Source of the DNA: Phocicoccus schoeneichii
Lineage (GTDB): Bacteria > Bacillota > Bacilli > Staphylococcales > Salinicoccaceae
Reading direction: 5' to 3'
Length of the DNA stretch: 64,000 bases
Assembly: GCF_014635565.1 (NCBI RefSeq)
Contig: NZ_BMDB01000002.1
Location: forward strand, 186,001 to 250,000
The translations under genes were made by a program, and so were the position numbers. Below, one piece after another: positions 9,939 to 18,660 of this stretch. Positions within the stretch are counted from its first letter, which is position 1. Each line of letters begins with the position of its first letter. A model generated the notes under the pieces. It made no database searches. It saw nothing but the letters and a program-made list of their open reading frames with translations, and had not been told where the DNA came from.

Positions 9939-11279
9939 TCACGCTTTAGGAATTAATGGTATCCATTTAAATTTTAAAGATAAAAACACAGTTATCATTG
10001 TGAGTCCCTCTGCTATTGGGAATACAAGCCAAATCGCGTTTGGTCCAAATAGAATTGGCATAATAAATAGTAGTGGTATAAATATAATAAAACTACGGAA
10101 TAAGCTAATCATGATTGCGATTCGGATTTTACCGATTGATTGGTAGAATTCTGTGAACACCATGTTGATTCCTAAGAATAAATATCCAATGAAAAATAGT
10201 GTGATTCCGATTTTTATATAACTCATTACTTCCGTACCTTCAATACCGAATAGCCATATGATGAGGCTTCTTCCAAATACACCAATCGCGAAAATTAAAG
10301 CCCCGACGATGAATCCTGTGAGTATCGCAATACGTACAAACTGTTTTAATCGTTCAAAGAGTTTTGCACCGTAATGATAGCTCGAAATTGGCTGAAGAGA
10401 AGCTCCGACACCAATGAATAACATCAAGAACACGGTGTGCATGTAATTCACAACAGCATACGCGACGATCCCTGTTTCTCCGACATAGTGACTGAAAGTA
10501 ACGTTGAGTCCAATCATCATAACTGCAGCGGATGCTTCCAATATAAAACTTGGAAATCCAATTGAAATAATGTTGCGAACAATAGATGAATCGATCTTTA
10601 TCTTCACGAGGGCCAGTTGACTTCGTTTAGCTAAAAAATGTGTCACGAGGACTAAAATACCGATAACTGTCGCAAGGACTGTAGCATATGCGGCCCCTTT
10701 TACACCCCAGTTGAAGATGAAAATAAAGATGTAATTTAGAATAATGTTTACAACCGATGTGACAACTAAGCCGACCATCGCGAGTGTTGGATTCCCGTCG
10801 TTACGTATAAAAATGCTCAGAATGTTTTCTAGCACGAAGAAGATTCCGAATACTAAAATGACGTGTAGATAATCGAGCACATAACTAATGATGGCATCAT
10901 TTGCGCCGAATAGGTACGCGAGTGGTTCTTCAAATACGAGACATACTCCAATGATAATGCCTGTGACGACAATGGTAATAATAATTGCATGTGTAAAAAT
11001 TGATTTCGCACGGTGTAAATTATTTTGCCCAAGTGCGATGGAGTACAGCGTTGCACCCCCCATTCCAATCCATAGAGAAAATGCTAGGATGACTGAATAA
11101 ATAGGTACAGCGATGTTGACTCCAGCAAGTCCGTTATCTCCGACACCGTGGCTCACGAAGAGCCCATCGACTAAAATGTTGATGGCCATGAGCATCATTC
11201 CGAATAACGATGGAATTAAATATTTAAGAAAAAGTTTGCGTGGTTGCTCCGTTTGCATTGTAGTGTGTACGTGTTCCAT
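9939..11279 (-). CDS. MATE-family multidrug efflux protein
   Basis: A 446-residue membrane protein with twelve predicted hydrophobic segments in two six-helix halves. Typical MATE stretches are 'RKLFLKYLIPSLFGMMLMAINILVDGLFV' near the N-terminus, 'GLAGVNIAVPIYSV', 'IFIRNDGNPTLAMVGLV' and 'GIGASLQPISSYHYG' in slightly varied form. The family exports cationic drugs by Na+ or H+ antiport; staphylococcal MepA is the nearest named member in style. It is transcribed from a MerR-type promoter with a 19-bp spacer in the divergent gap, so the neighbouring MerR protein almost certainly controls it. Confidence 0.88.
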   Translation of the reverse strand: MEHVHTTMQTEQPRKLFLKYLIPSLFGMMLMAINILVDGLFVSHGVGDNGLAGVNIAVPIYSVILAFSLWIGMGGATLYSIALGQNNLHRAKSIFTHAIIITIVVTGIIIGVCLVFEEPLAYLFGANDAIISYVLDYLHVILVFGIFFVLENILSIFIRNDGNPTLAMVGLVVTSVVNIILNYIFIFIFNWGVKGAAYATVLATVIGILVLVTHFLAKRSQLALVKIKIDSSIVRNIISIGFPSFILEASAAVMMIGLNVTFSHYVGETGIVAYAVVNYMHTVFLMLFIGVGASLQPISSYHYGAKLFERLKQFVRIAILTGFIVGALIFAIGVFGRSLIIWLFGIEGTEVMSYIKIGITLFFIGYLFLGINMVFTEFYQSIGKIRIAIMISLFRSFIIFIPLLFIMPILFGPNAIWLVFPIAEGLTMITVFLSLKFKWIPLIPKA

Positions 11280-11333
11280 AAAAATACCTCATTGTATATA
11301 TAAATCTGTTCCGTTTGTTCTTACTATATTATG

Positions 11334-11364
11334 ATAATAAAGTATACGGTAACCATATAGTCAA
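11334..11364 (-). promoter_or_regulatory. MerR-type promoter with 19-bp spacer for the MATE gene
   Basis: On the minus strand TTGACT (11359-11364) and TATTAT (11334-11339) are separated by exactly 19 bases. The spacer carries a near-perfect dyad, ACTATATGGT-T-ACCGTATACT (8 of 10 pairs). An over-long spacer with a central dyad is the hallmark of promoters that MerR proteins untwist to activate. Confidence 0.8.
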
Positions 11365-11382
11365 GGATGGGAGAGATAAAAA

Positions 11383-12204
11383 CTGGAATCTTTAAAAAAG
11401 TTATTTACCACTGGAGAATTCGCAAATATTTGTAACGTGAAGAAACAAACACTTTTTCATTATGATGATATTGATTTGTTAAAACCTGAGTATGTAGCTC
11501 CGAATGGATATCGGTATTACTCATTTCAACAGGCAGAAGTGTTTACGGTCATTGAAATATTAAAAGAGATTGGCATGTCTTTATCTGACATAAAAGATTT
11601 TTTAAATGCCAACAATTTAAAAGAAACAGCTGAGATGTTAACAGAAAAAGCAGAAATGATGCAGCAGAAGATTGAGGCACTACAGCGCACGAAAGAGATT
11701 ATTCAAAACAAGAAAGAGCAGATCGTAAATGCGATAGAGCTCGATATCGATAGCATTACAATTGAACATTTAGAGAGAGAATACTATGTGTTAAGCAAAA
11801 ATATTTTAAATAGTACTGACAAAGAATTTACGGAAGCAATCATGTCATTTGTCAAATATACAAAAGAAGAAGCGCTAGATATTGGTTATCCAGTAGGTGG
11901 GCTGATTCCAAAAGCACAAATTGAAAAGAACGATTATTTAAATGTGTCCCATCTATTTATGAGAATTAAAGAAAAAGCTTTAAAGCATCCATTTATTAGA
12001 AAGTCGTGCACTTTTGCGGTAGGTTATCACAAAGGCTCGTACTTAAAGACGTATGAAACATATGAAAAAATGAAATCTTTTATAGAGAAAAATGGATATC
12101 AAATTAGTGGAGATACGATAGAGGAGTACGTCATTGATGGATTAAGTGTAAAAGGTGAAGAAGATTACATTACAAAAATTATGATACAGGTGGAAGAAAA
12201 ATAA
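11383..12204 (+). CDS. MerR-family regulator with apparent CTG start
   Basis: From CTG at 11383 the product is 273 residues and begins MESLKKLFTTGEFANICNV, the complete first helices of a MerR helix-turn-helix, running into 'KKQTLFHYDDIDLLKPEYV' and 'YRYYSFQQAEVFTVIEILKEIGMSLSDI'. The frame is closed by TAA two codons earlier and has no ATG, TTG or GTG until GTG 11437, which would cut off helix 1. GGGAGAG lies seven bases before the CTG. A helical linker (about residues 95-125) and an effector domain of the BltR/QacR-like GyrI type follow. It is divergent from the MATE gene and likely activates it upon drug binding. A sequencing change of ATG or TTG to CTG is possible. Confidence 0.75.
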   Translation: MESLKKLFTTGEFANICNVKKQTLFHYDDIDLLKPEYVAPNGYRYYSFQQAEVFTVIEILKEIGMSLSDIKDFLNANNLKETAEMLTEKAEMMQQKIEALQRTKEIIQNKKEQIVNAIELDIDSITIEHLEREYYVLSKNILNSTDKEFTEAIMSFVKYTKEEALDIGYPVGGLIPKAQIEKNDYLNVSHLFMRIKEKALKHPFIRKSCTFAVGYHKGSYLKTYETYEKMKSFIEKNGYQISGDTIEEYVIDGLSVKGEEDYITKIMIQVEEK

Positions 12205-12222
12205 GCAGGCTATAAACCCGTT

Positions 12223-12324
12223 TCACCAATCTAATGACTCCAAAAATGCGAGAATATCATCTTGAATTTGGAGACGATCTTCTCCGACAGTCATGAGGTG
12301 CTTGGAATTTTCATAGCCAGCGCC
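12223..12324 (-). pseudogene. Carboxylesterase (alpha/beta-hydrolase) C-terminal fragment
   Basis: The minus-strand frame reads GAGYENSKHLMTVGEDR and ends ...AFLESLDW-stop. This matches the last ~34 residues of staphylococcal/bacillary carboxylesterases, including the catalytic His region (usually NSGH; Lys replaces Gly here). Nothing of the other ~210 residues remains; a TAA closes the frame at 12325. It is a decayed gene at the edge of the plasmid-like segment. Confidence 0.6.
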
Positions 12325-12410
12325 TTATATTAATATATAGATCATTAGATTGTTTAAGCAAAACAAGCTTATAAACTTAAACCTCTCTTGTATCTTTTTA
12401 TTTTTGAGTG

Positions 12411-12717
12411 GTTTTGTCCGTTACACTAGAAAACCGAAAGACAATAAAAATTTTATTTTTGCTGAGTCTGGCTTTCGGTAAGCTAAACAAAACGGACAAA
12501 ATAAAAATTGGCAAGGGTTTAAAGGTGGAGATTTTTTGAGTGATCTTCTCAAAAAATACTACCTGTCCCTTGCTGATTTTTAAACGAGCACGAGAGCAAA
12601 ACCCCCCTTTGCTGAGGTGGCAGAGGGCAGGTTTTTTTGGCACTGCCGACAGCCTCGCAGAGCACACACTTTATGAATATAAAGTATAGTGTGTTATACT
12701 TTACTTGGAAGTGGTTG
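12411..12717 (+). mobile_element. Fossil of a pUB110-type rolling-circle plasmid (ssoU-like palindromes plus oriT)
   Basis: A 300-base noncoding stretch packed with nested palindromes: TTTTGTCCGTT...AACGGACAAAA, CCGAAAG...CTTTCGG, TTTTTTGAG...CTCAAAAAA, and a GC-rich block around 12590-12650. Together with the following oriT it matches my memory of the single-strand origin (ssoU) and mob/pre upstream region of pUB110-like staphylococcal plasmids. A short internal piece of the plasmid appears deleted near 12640, the match stops at about 12717, and no rep or mob gene is present. It fills most of the 547-base gap 12205-12751. A database alignment was not possible here. Confidence 0.65.
12681..12702 (+). 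other. oriT/RSA site of MobV (Pre/Mob) relaxases
   Basis: AAAGTATA-GTGTGT-TATACTTT: an 8-bp inverted repeat around the MobV nick core GTGTG/TTA, identical in form to the recombination site A and oriT of pMV158/pUB110-class plasmids. The expected nick is between 12693 and 12694. The relaxase gene that normally follows is missing. Confidence 0.75.
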
Positions 12718-12751
12718 AACACGGGATAATTATGGTAAGGGAGGCGTTCAT

Positions 12752-13453
12752 GTGACACTATTGTTTGACCACATCATCTATTTTTCCGAAGACCCTAGAG
12801 CAATGAAAGACGAATACCAACAAAAAGGATTCCATACGGTTACCGGCGGCACACACGACATCTGGGGCACGCACAACACACTCTTACACTGCGGACTCTC
12901 TTATATTGAATTTTTAGGGATAAAAAACAGACAAACCTTCGAGAGGTACAATGAAGATAATGTAGATTACACGCTCATGTCTTCTATATATAAAGAAAAT
13001 TATCGTGAGGGTATGCACAACTTTGCACTTCGAACGACTGACATCGAAGCTCTCAGTGCGTCGCTCGAAAAATCAGGATTCGAAATCGATGGACCTCGCA
13101 CATTCAGAAGAGAAAAAGAAAATGGGGAAGTCGTCTCATGGAAGTTGCTATTCATAAAAGACAATAAGACAAACGTCCCGATGCCATTCATCATTGACTG
13201 GGGCATGAGTGACGAAGAGAGACTCGAAAACCTTGAAGCAGGAAACATCTTAGGAGATAACGGAAAACTTTTAGAAATTAAAGTGGCAGTAGAAAATGTG
13301 GATAATGCGATTCACGCATTTACCGAGGCCTTTCATCTTAATAGACTTGATGAAAACACACTGGAATTGGGTAAAGTAATACTAACATTTACGGAAGAGT
13401 TACAAGAAAATCAGGTAGTAATCGAAAAAGACGGAGAAACATTTGTAATTTAA
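12752..13453 (+). CDS. VOC-superfamily (glyoxalase-like) protein
   Basis: A 233-residue protein of the glyoxalase-like-domain-3 type: 'LLFDHIIYF' at the start, 'GGTHDIWGTHNTLLHCGLSYIEFLGI' (about residues 31-56), 'HNFALRTTDIEAL' opening the second module, and a third shorter VOC-like part from residue 165. Family members are metal-dependent enzymes or binding proteins acting on diverse small molecules; no substrate is indicated. The start is GTG at 12752, with AAGGGAGG ten bases upstream; the ATG two bases earlier is out of frame and stops at once. The gene begins 35 bases after the plasmid fossil and ends at repeat array 2. Confidence 0.75.
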   Translation: MTLLFDHIIYFSEDPRAMKDEYQQKGFHTVTGGTHDIWGTHNTLLHCGLSYIEFLGIKNRQTFERYNEDNVDYTLMSSIYKENYREGMHNFALRTTDIEALSASLEKSGFEIDGPRTFRREKENGEVVSWKLLFIKDNKTNVPMPFIIDWGMSDEERLENLEAGNILGDNGKLLEIKVAVENVDNAIHAFTEAFHLNRLDENTLELGKVILTFTEELQENQVVIEKDGETFVI

Positions 13454-13471
13454 AGGGAGACTACATTATGA

Positions 13472-14008
13472 AAAATAGTGCAGTTAATGTTGAAATTGTC
13501 ATGTCGAATTATCGAAATCCAAAAACTACATGATGATTACATCGTAATCGTCATGTCTAAATCTTAGATTACAAAAACCACGTTACAATTAGACAGTAAT
13601 CGTCATGTTAAATTTCTAACTTCAATAAACCACGTGACGAATAGGGGTTAATTGTCATGTCTAAACATTAGATTAGAAAAACCACGTTACGTTTAGACTT
13701 TAATCGTCATGCTAAATCTCTAATTTCAATAAACCACGTGACGAATAGAAGCTGCCTTGCTATTTAGGATCTTAATTATGTCGTGGTTTTTCATCTTCAT
13801 AACAACCGCGTCTCGATTAGCTCCTAATCATGTCGTGGTTTTTCATCTTCATAACAACCGCGTCTCGATTAGCTCCTAATCATGTCGTGGTTTTTCATCT
13901 TCATAACAACCGCGTCTCGATTCGCTCCTAATCATGTCGTGGAATTCAGAGTTCATAGCAACCGCATCTCGATTAGCTCCTAATCAGGTCGTGGCACCCC
14001 GCAACTTT
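13472..14008 (+). repeat. Repeat array 2, 52-bp period, two opposed halves
   Basis: The left half has units starting AACCACG at 13524, 13576, 13628, 13680 and 13732 (exact 52-base steps; a degenerate unit precedes at 13472), with two alternating subtypes. The right half has TCGTGG units at 13781, 13833, 13885, 13937 and 13989, again exactly 52 apart, and reads as the reverse complement of the left unit type. The right units contain GATTAG-CTC-CTAATC. The array fills the gap between the VOC gene and the convergent DUF1275 gene. No gene is seen in it. Confidence 0.9.
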
Positions 14009-14062
14009 CATATTGACGCCCTATTTACAAACGGAGACACCAGACCATCCCCAAAACTCGCA

Positions 14063-14728
14063 TCACGTTTCGCTCACTCTACGTCCAACTACCACAAGCG
14101 CCACGAACACGATTACTGAGAGGGATGCTGCGATCATCATCATATGCCCAGAAAAGTTAATGTATAGGAGTGCGCTTGTAAAGATGCCCGCAACAAATGT
14201 TGTCACACCGATTAGAATCACGCGCGACACATGCCATGCATCCTTCTCACGCAGAAAAATCACACGGTACAGTTGCGTCATCAGCTTCTGCACGTTCCCT
14301 GTCATAATCCCGTTATTCATTTTCGTAGAACCCACACGGTTAAACACCGTCAGAGTGTACCCAGAGAACGCGCCAAGAACTACCGCAAACCCGTACACCC
14401 CAATTAGACTTTCAAAACTCGCTACACCAAATAGCACGATTATCTGTATCAAGATAAAAACAGCAAACTTTCGACTACTATTTTTCGCAGTATACTCCAC
14501 GAGCGCTTCCGCTAAAAATGCCCCAAGCAAAAATCCACCAAACGAAGCCACATGCGGCAAGATATCCGACAGCCCATTTTGAAGATTCGCCCCGAGTAGC
14601 ACCAAGTTTCCCGTCTGCGCACTCACTAAGAGATCATCATAATTAAGGAACGCATATGTATCGAGATACCCCATCAAAAATGTACACCACAACGTTAGAG
14701 CAGTCATGAGTTTATCTGTTAGTAGCAT
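14063..14728 (-). CDS. DUF1275 (YoaK-type) membrane protein
   Basis: A 221-residue integral membrane protein with about six hydrophobic segments. The pattern 'WCTFLMGYLDTYAFLNYDDLLVSAQTGNLVLLG' and 'SGYTLTVFNRVGSTKMNNGIMTGNVQKL' is the DUF1275/YoaK signature (G-x-x-D, TGN twice). Family function is unknown. ATG at 14726-14728 is preceded by AGGAGGGG; the 44 additional upstream codons that are open have no start signal. It is divergent from the aspartate-dehydrogenase-like gene (101-base gap). Confidence 0.85.
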   Translation of the reverse strand: MLLTDKLMTALTLWCTFLMGYLDTYAFLNYDDLLVSAQTGNLVLLGANLQNGLSDILPHVASFGGFLLGAFLAEALVEYTAKNSSRKFAVFILIQIIVLFGVASFESLIGVYGFAVVLGAFSGYTLTVFNRVGSTKMNNGIMTGNVQKLMTQLYRVIFLREKDAWHVSRVILIGVTTFVAGIFTSALLYINFSGHMMMIAASLSVIVFVALVVVGRRVSET

Positions 14729-14829
14729 GTAACCCCTCCTAAAAATTAAATATATAGTGTTATTATACGTTTTGTTAGCATAAATAAAAGGAATTGAATA
14801 TGGTATAGTGAGAAAAAGGGGAGAATGAA

Positions 14830-15591
14830 ATGAAAATAGGACTGATGGGTGCAGGCGCAATTGGCCAGTACCTGCTTAAAAACATAGAAAATAGCGAGAA
14901 GTTGACAGTAACGAGCGTATTTGTGCGCAATATCGAGAAGTATAAGCACTTAGAAGAAACGTTTCATGTGAAATTATTTACGGATATCCATGAATTTTTG
15001 AAATCTGACATAGACATTGTGGTGGAGGCGACGAATATAGAAACAGTCGAACAGTATTTCCGCACAATTATAAAAGAAAAAAACATGATGTCTATTTCGA
15101 TTGGTGCATTCAGTGACGCTGCACTCCTAGAGACTGCACGTGAAGCGGATAGCCATAAATTATACTTACCATCCGGCGGTATCGGCGGACTGGATCTCGT
15201 TCAAAACGCGCGCGCACTCGGCAATATCGACTCACTCACATTGACGACAAGAAAACCTGCTGCGTCACTCACAGACGAGGCACTCACTGAAGAAAAGGTG
15301 ATTTTTGAAGGCAGTGCGAAGGATGCGATTGAAAAGTACCCAAAAAACATGAACATATCCATCATTTTATCGGTAGCGGGCATTGGCACTGAAGACACGA
15401 AAGTCGTTCTAGTCGCAGACCCTACAGTAGATAAAAATATCCATAACATTGAAGTAGCAGGTGGATTCGGGCAGGCATCATTTACATTTGTGAACGATCC
15501 ACTCAAAGAAAATCCGAAAACAAGTGCGCTCGCAGCACTTTCTATTTATGCAACTCTTGAAAGATTAGAAGACAACATTGTGATTGGCTAA
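14830..15591 (+). CDS. Aspartate dehydrogenase-like NAD(P)-binding protein
   Basis: A 253-residue protein with an N-terminal Rossmann motif GAGAIG (residues 7-12), 'DIVVEATNIETVEQYF', 'SIGAFSDAALLETA', 'LYLPSGGIGGLD' and a C-terminal 'EVAGGFGQASFTFVNDPLKENPKTS'. These are the marks of the NadX/L-aspartate dehydrogenase family, which converts L-aspartate to iminoaspartate, sometimes for NAD synthesis. No nadA or nadC neighbour is present, so the in vivo role is open. AGGGGAG precedes ATG. Confidence 0.85.
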   Translation: MKIGLMGAGAIGQYLLKNIENSEKLTVTSVFVRNIEKYKHLEETFHVKLFTDIHEFLKSDIDIVVEATNIETVEQYFRTIIKEKNMMSISIGAFSDAALLETAREADSHKLYLPSGGIGGLDLVQNARALGNIDSLTLTTRKPAASLTDEALTEEKVIFEGSAKDAIEKYPKNMNISIILSVAGIGTEDTKVVLVADPTVDKNIHNIEVAGGFGQASFTFVNDPLKENPKTSALAALSIYATLERLEDNIVIG

Positions 15592-15615
15592 ACTAAAAAA
15601 GAAAGTTGGCAAAAT

Positions 15616-17391
15616 ATGAAACGGTTAATAATCGCATTGGTGCTCGTATTGATGATGGGTACACCATATTTAGCAGAAGCAAACGAAATTAATTCCATAG
15701 AAACGAAAGTGCATATCAATCAAGACGGTTCAGTAGACGTAACTGAAGTTAGACAACAACATATGGACGAAGGCACCGAGGTGTATATGGTCTTTGATGA
15801 AGACAATATGCAAGGAGCGAAAGTGACAAACTTTAGCGTGGAAGGTATGAAAGAGGCAGATCCGTGGCCAGAAGACGGTTCGCTCGAAGAGAAGCGCGGC
15901 AAGTACGGCATCATTGAAACAGATGACGGTTTTGAACTCGTTTGGGGAATCGGTGAATACCAAACTCAAACGTATACAGTGCATTACACACTAGAAAACT
16001 TAGTGCATAACTTAGAAGATGGACAGTCCATTTACTGGGATTTCAATACGTTCAATGACCTTGAAACGCATCGCGTTCGCATGGAGATTACGTCAGACGT
16101 ACCCCTCACGAAAGACAACGTGAAGTTCTGGGGATTCGGATTTGACGGATTTTTAGATTTTGAAGGTGACACACTCGTCTGGAAATCAAACGGAACGCTC
16201 GACAGCCGTGACTATGCAGTGCTTTTAATGCAGTTTGAGGAAGGTACGTTCAACACAACAAACAATGAAGATTCGACGCTCAAAGAACAACAAGATAAAG
16301 CCTTAAAAAACTCTAAATATGAAGAAGAATACTTAGAAGATTCACGCTCAACGAGTGGTGCAAAAGAGAGTATCGTTGGCAAGGTGTTTGGCATTATCGC
16401 TGCTATTGTAGGTGGAGTCGTAGCGATTTCTATCGCGTTATATAGTTGGGCAGTTTCAAAAGTGAGAAAACACAAAGGGCATATTGAAAGTGCAAGTAAG
16501 TTAAAAGCCCGCAATGATGGATTGATTTCAAGCAAAACGCCAAGCATGGATGACGATGATTACGTCGGTATATACAACACGCTTAAAGTGTTAGGTATGG
16601 GCGGATTTGAAACGTTCTTCCAGGCCTATCTAGTGAAATGGCAAGATGAAGGACGCATCACAATCTTAAACGAAGATGGTTCTGATAAGAAATCAATCAT
16701 CCAACTTAATAACGAAAAAGATTTAGAAGAAGTAAGAAATGGCGACTCTATGTTTGAAGAAGCGGTCACAGCTGTTAAGAAGACGACATATAACGGGACG
16801 TTCGAACTTCTTTACTGGTTACTCATTAAAGACGCAGTGAACAGCGATGGTAGCGTAACAAGTAAAGAGATGAAAAAATGGGCGAAGAAAAATGCGAAAG
16901 ACGTCTCAGAAATTGCAGACTACATGACAGAGTACTCTAAGAGTTACCAAAAGAGACATGGCATCATGGAGTATGAAGAAGTAAAAGTTTGGGGTATCAA
17001 AGATGAAATTGTACGTCCAACTGAAAAAGGACAACGCTTCATTGACGAAATCATTCAATACAGCAATTTCTATGAAGAAGACGTTAAAACAGCAAAGAAA
17101 GAAAAACGTGCACCTGATTTAGAATCTCACGATATTATCTGGGATATCTTAACATCAGACACTTCGGATATGGAATTACTTGGTAAAAAGTATATGACAG
17201 ATTATACGTACAATCCGTATATGTCATATCTACTTTACTCAAACAACGTGAACAACAGTTACAACAAAGGACTCGCGTCTGGCGGGTTTTCATCTACAAA
17301 CGGAACAACTGGTGCATCTGGCGGCGGAGGCGCAACGTCATTCGGCGGCGGAGCTGGTGCCGGTGGTGGAGGTGGCGGGGGTGCCCGCTAG
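15616..17391 (+). CDS. DUF2207 membrane protein with Gly-rich tail
   Basis: A 591-residue protein: signal peptide (residues 1-22, cut near AEA-NE), an extracellular beta-rich DUF2207 domain (about 25-215), a membrane segment (about 252-280, VFGIIAAIVGGVVAISIALYSW), a cytoplasmic helical region, and a Gly/Ser/Ala-rich C-terminus ending in GGGGGGGAR. That is the standard architecture of the family. A role in cell-envelope homeostasis has been suggested for relatives, but no biochemistry is known. It is 24 bases after the dehydrogenase gene; GAAAGTTGG is a weak ribosome site. The stretch 'DDDDYVGIYNTLKVLGMGGFETFFQAYLVKWQ' is typical of the cytoplasmic part. Confidence 0.82.
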   Translation: MKRLIIALVLVLMMGTPYLAEANEINSIETKVHINQDGSVDVTEVRQQHMDEGTEVYMVFDEDNMQGAKVTNFSVEGMKEADPWPEDGSLEEKRGKYGIIETDDGFELVWGIGEYQTQTYTVHYTLENLVHNLEDGQSIYWDFNTFNDLETHRVRMEITSDVPLTKDNVKFWGFGFDGFLDFEGDTLVWKSNGTLDSRDYAVLLMQFEEGTFNTTNNEDSTLKEQQDKALKNSKYEEEYLEDSRSTSGAKESIVGKVFGIIAAIVGGVVAISIALYSWAVSKVRKHKGHIESASKLKARNDGLISSKTPSMDDDDYVGIYNTLKVLGMGGFETFFQAYLVKWQDEGRITILNEDGSDKKSIIQLNNEKDLEEVRNGDSMFEEAVTAVKKTTYNGTFELLYWLLIKDAVNSDGSVTSKEMKKWAKKNAKDVSEIADYMTEYSKSYQKRHGIMEYEEVKVWGIKDEIVRPTEKGQRFIDEIIQYSNFYEEDVKTAKKEKRAPDLESHDIIWDILTSDTSDMELLGKKYMTDYTYNPYMSYLLYSNNVNNSYNKGLASGGFSSTNGTTGASGGGGATSFGGGAGAGGGGGGGAR

Positions 17392-17448
17392 TCTCTATTA
17401 TTGTAGAAGTGGTATAGTGTAATTAATTCAAAATAAAGGAGTTAGTCC

Positions 17449-18480
17449 ATGTTTAAACAAGATGAAACACTCGATATTTTAAAAGATTTACTCGCAATCA
17501 ATAGTCCGACTGGTTATACAGTAGACGTGATTGATCACTTAGAAAAAACGATTCAAGATCTTGGTTTTGAAACAGAACGTAATCCTAAAGGTAACTTGAT
17601 TGTTCCTGTGAATGGTGAAGATACATCTGTGACTCGTGCATTAAGTGGGCACGTAGATACACTTGGACTTATGGTGCGTTCAATTAATAGTGACGGCACA
17701 CTCAATCTGACTAAGCTCGGCGGACCACTGACACCAACGTTAGACGGAGAATATTGTGACATTATCACGAGAAAGGGCAACATTTATACAGGTACAATTC
17801 TCTCGACATCTCCATCGATACACGTCTTCAAAGATGCAGCGAAAAAAGAACGTGATGTCGATAATTTAATCGTAAAAATCGATGAACGTGTAACGTCTAA
17901 GGAAGATGTGAATAAGCTCGGTATCGATAATGGTGACTTCGTTGCGTACGATCCGAAAACACAAGTGACAAAATCTGGTTTTGTGAAATCTAGATTCCTA
18001 GACGACAAAGCATCAGTCGCGCTACTTGTCTCACTTCTGAAAGCAGTCAAATCAGGTGATGTGAAATTAGCGACAAACGTGACGTTTATCTTCACAGTGT
18101 ATGAAGAAGTTGGTCACGGAGCAGCGTGGATTCCTGAAGATATCACGGAACTCTTAGCAGTGGACATGGGTTGTATCGGTGAAGACTTAGAATGTACGGA
18201 GTTTGATGTGTCAATCTGTGCGAAAGACTCGTCCGGACCCTACGACTACGCACTCACTTCTAAATTAATAGAGTACGCGAAAAAGTTAGAGCTCGATTAC
18301 GCGGTAGACATCTATCCATTTTACGGCAGTGACGCGAGTGCAGCACTCGGCGGAGGAAGCAACATCCGCGCCGGTCTTATCGGACCAGGCGTTGCGAATA
18401 GCCACGGCATGGAACGCACGCACATCGACGCACTAGAAAACACATTCAAACTACTCGTCGAATATGTTAAAAACAAATAG
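17449..18480 (+). CDS. M42-family glutamyl/aminopeptidase-like metallopeptidase
   Basis: A 343-residue cytosolic enzyme. Metal and catalytic motifs are present: 'SGHVDTLG' (His and Asp ligands), 'SRFLDDKASVAL' (bridging Asp), 'TVYEEVGHGAAW' (Glu-Glu), 'AVDMG' and 'NSHGMERTHIDAL' (C-terminal His). M42 peptidases form dodecameric tetrahedral cages that trim short peptides; some relatives are labelled endoglucanase M by old convention. AAAGGAG is eight bases before ATG. Confidence 0.9.
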   Translation: MFKQDETLDILKDLLAINSPTGYTVDVIDHLEKTIQDLGFETERNPKGNLIVPVNGEDTSVTRALSGHVDTLGLMVRSINSDGTLNLTKLGGPLTPTLDGEYCDIITRKGNIYTGTILSTSPSIHVFKDAAKKERDVDNLIVKIDERVTSKEDVNKLGIDNGDFVAYDPKTQVTKSGFVKSRFLDDKASVALLVSLLKAVKSGDVKLATNVTFIFTVYEEVGHGAAWIPEDITELLAVDMGCIGEDLECTEFDVSICAKDSSGPYDYALTSKLIEYAKKLELDYAVDIYPFYGSDASAALGGGSNIRAGLIGPGVANSHGMERTHIDALENTFKLLVEYVKNK

Positions 18481-18490
18481 CAAGATAAAA

Positions 18491-18526
18491 ACAGCATGTC
18501 CCTTTACGTTTGGGACATGCTGTTTT
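18491..18526 (+). terminator. Terminator of the M42 peptidase gene
   Basis: Perfect 12-bp stem ACAGCATGTCCC / GGGACATGCTGT with a 9-base loop and a TTTT tail. Confidence 0.9.
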
Positions 18527-18660
18527 ATATGGTGAAAATTCGAATGTTTGTGGGTTTTTATCGACTGAGAGACTGTTTTTATCCAAAATTTGAAGATGAA
18601 AGCCTTTCACTGCAACTAAATTGATAGAAACAGAAATGAACTGTAGTGTGGAGCAGGTAT

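Noticed and set aside
13468-13533. 21-codon frame MKNSAVNVEIVMSNYRN with a GGGAG site in front
   Set aside because: It overlaps the first degenerate unit of repeat array 2 (the TTGTCATGTC word is exactly 52 bases before its counterpart in the next unit), so it is repeat-derived and not a gene.
14013-14582. Long plus-strand frame opposite the DUF1275 gene
   Set aside because: It is an antisense shadow; the minus strand has the ribosome site, membrane helices and family motifs.
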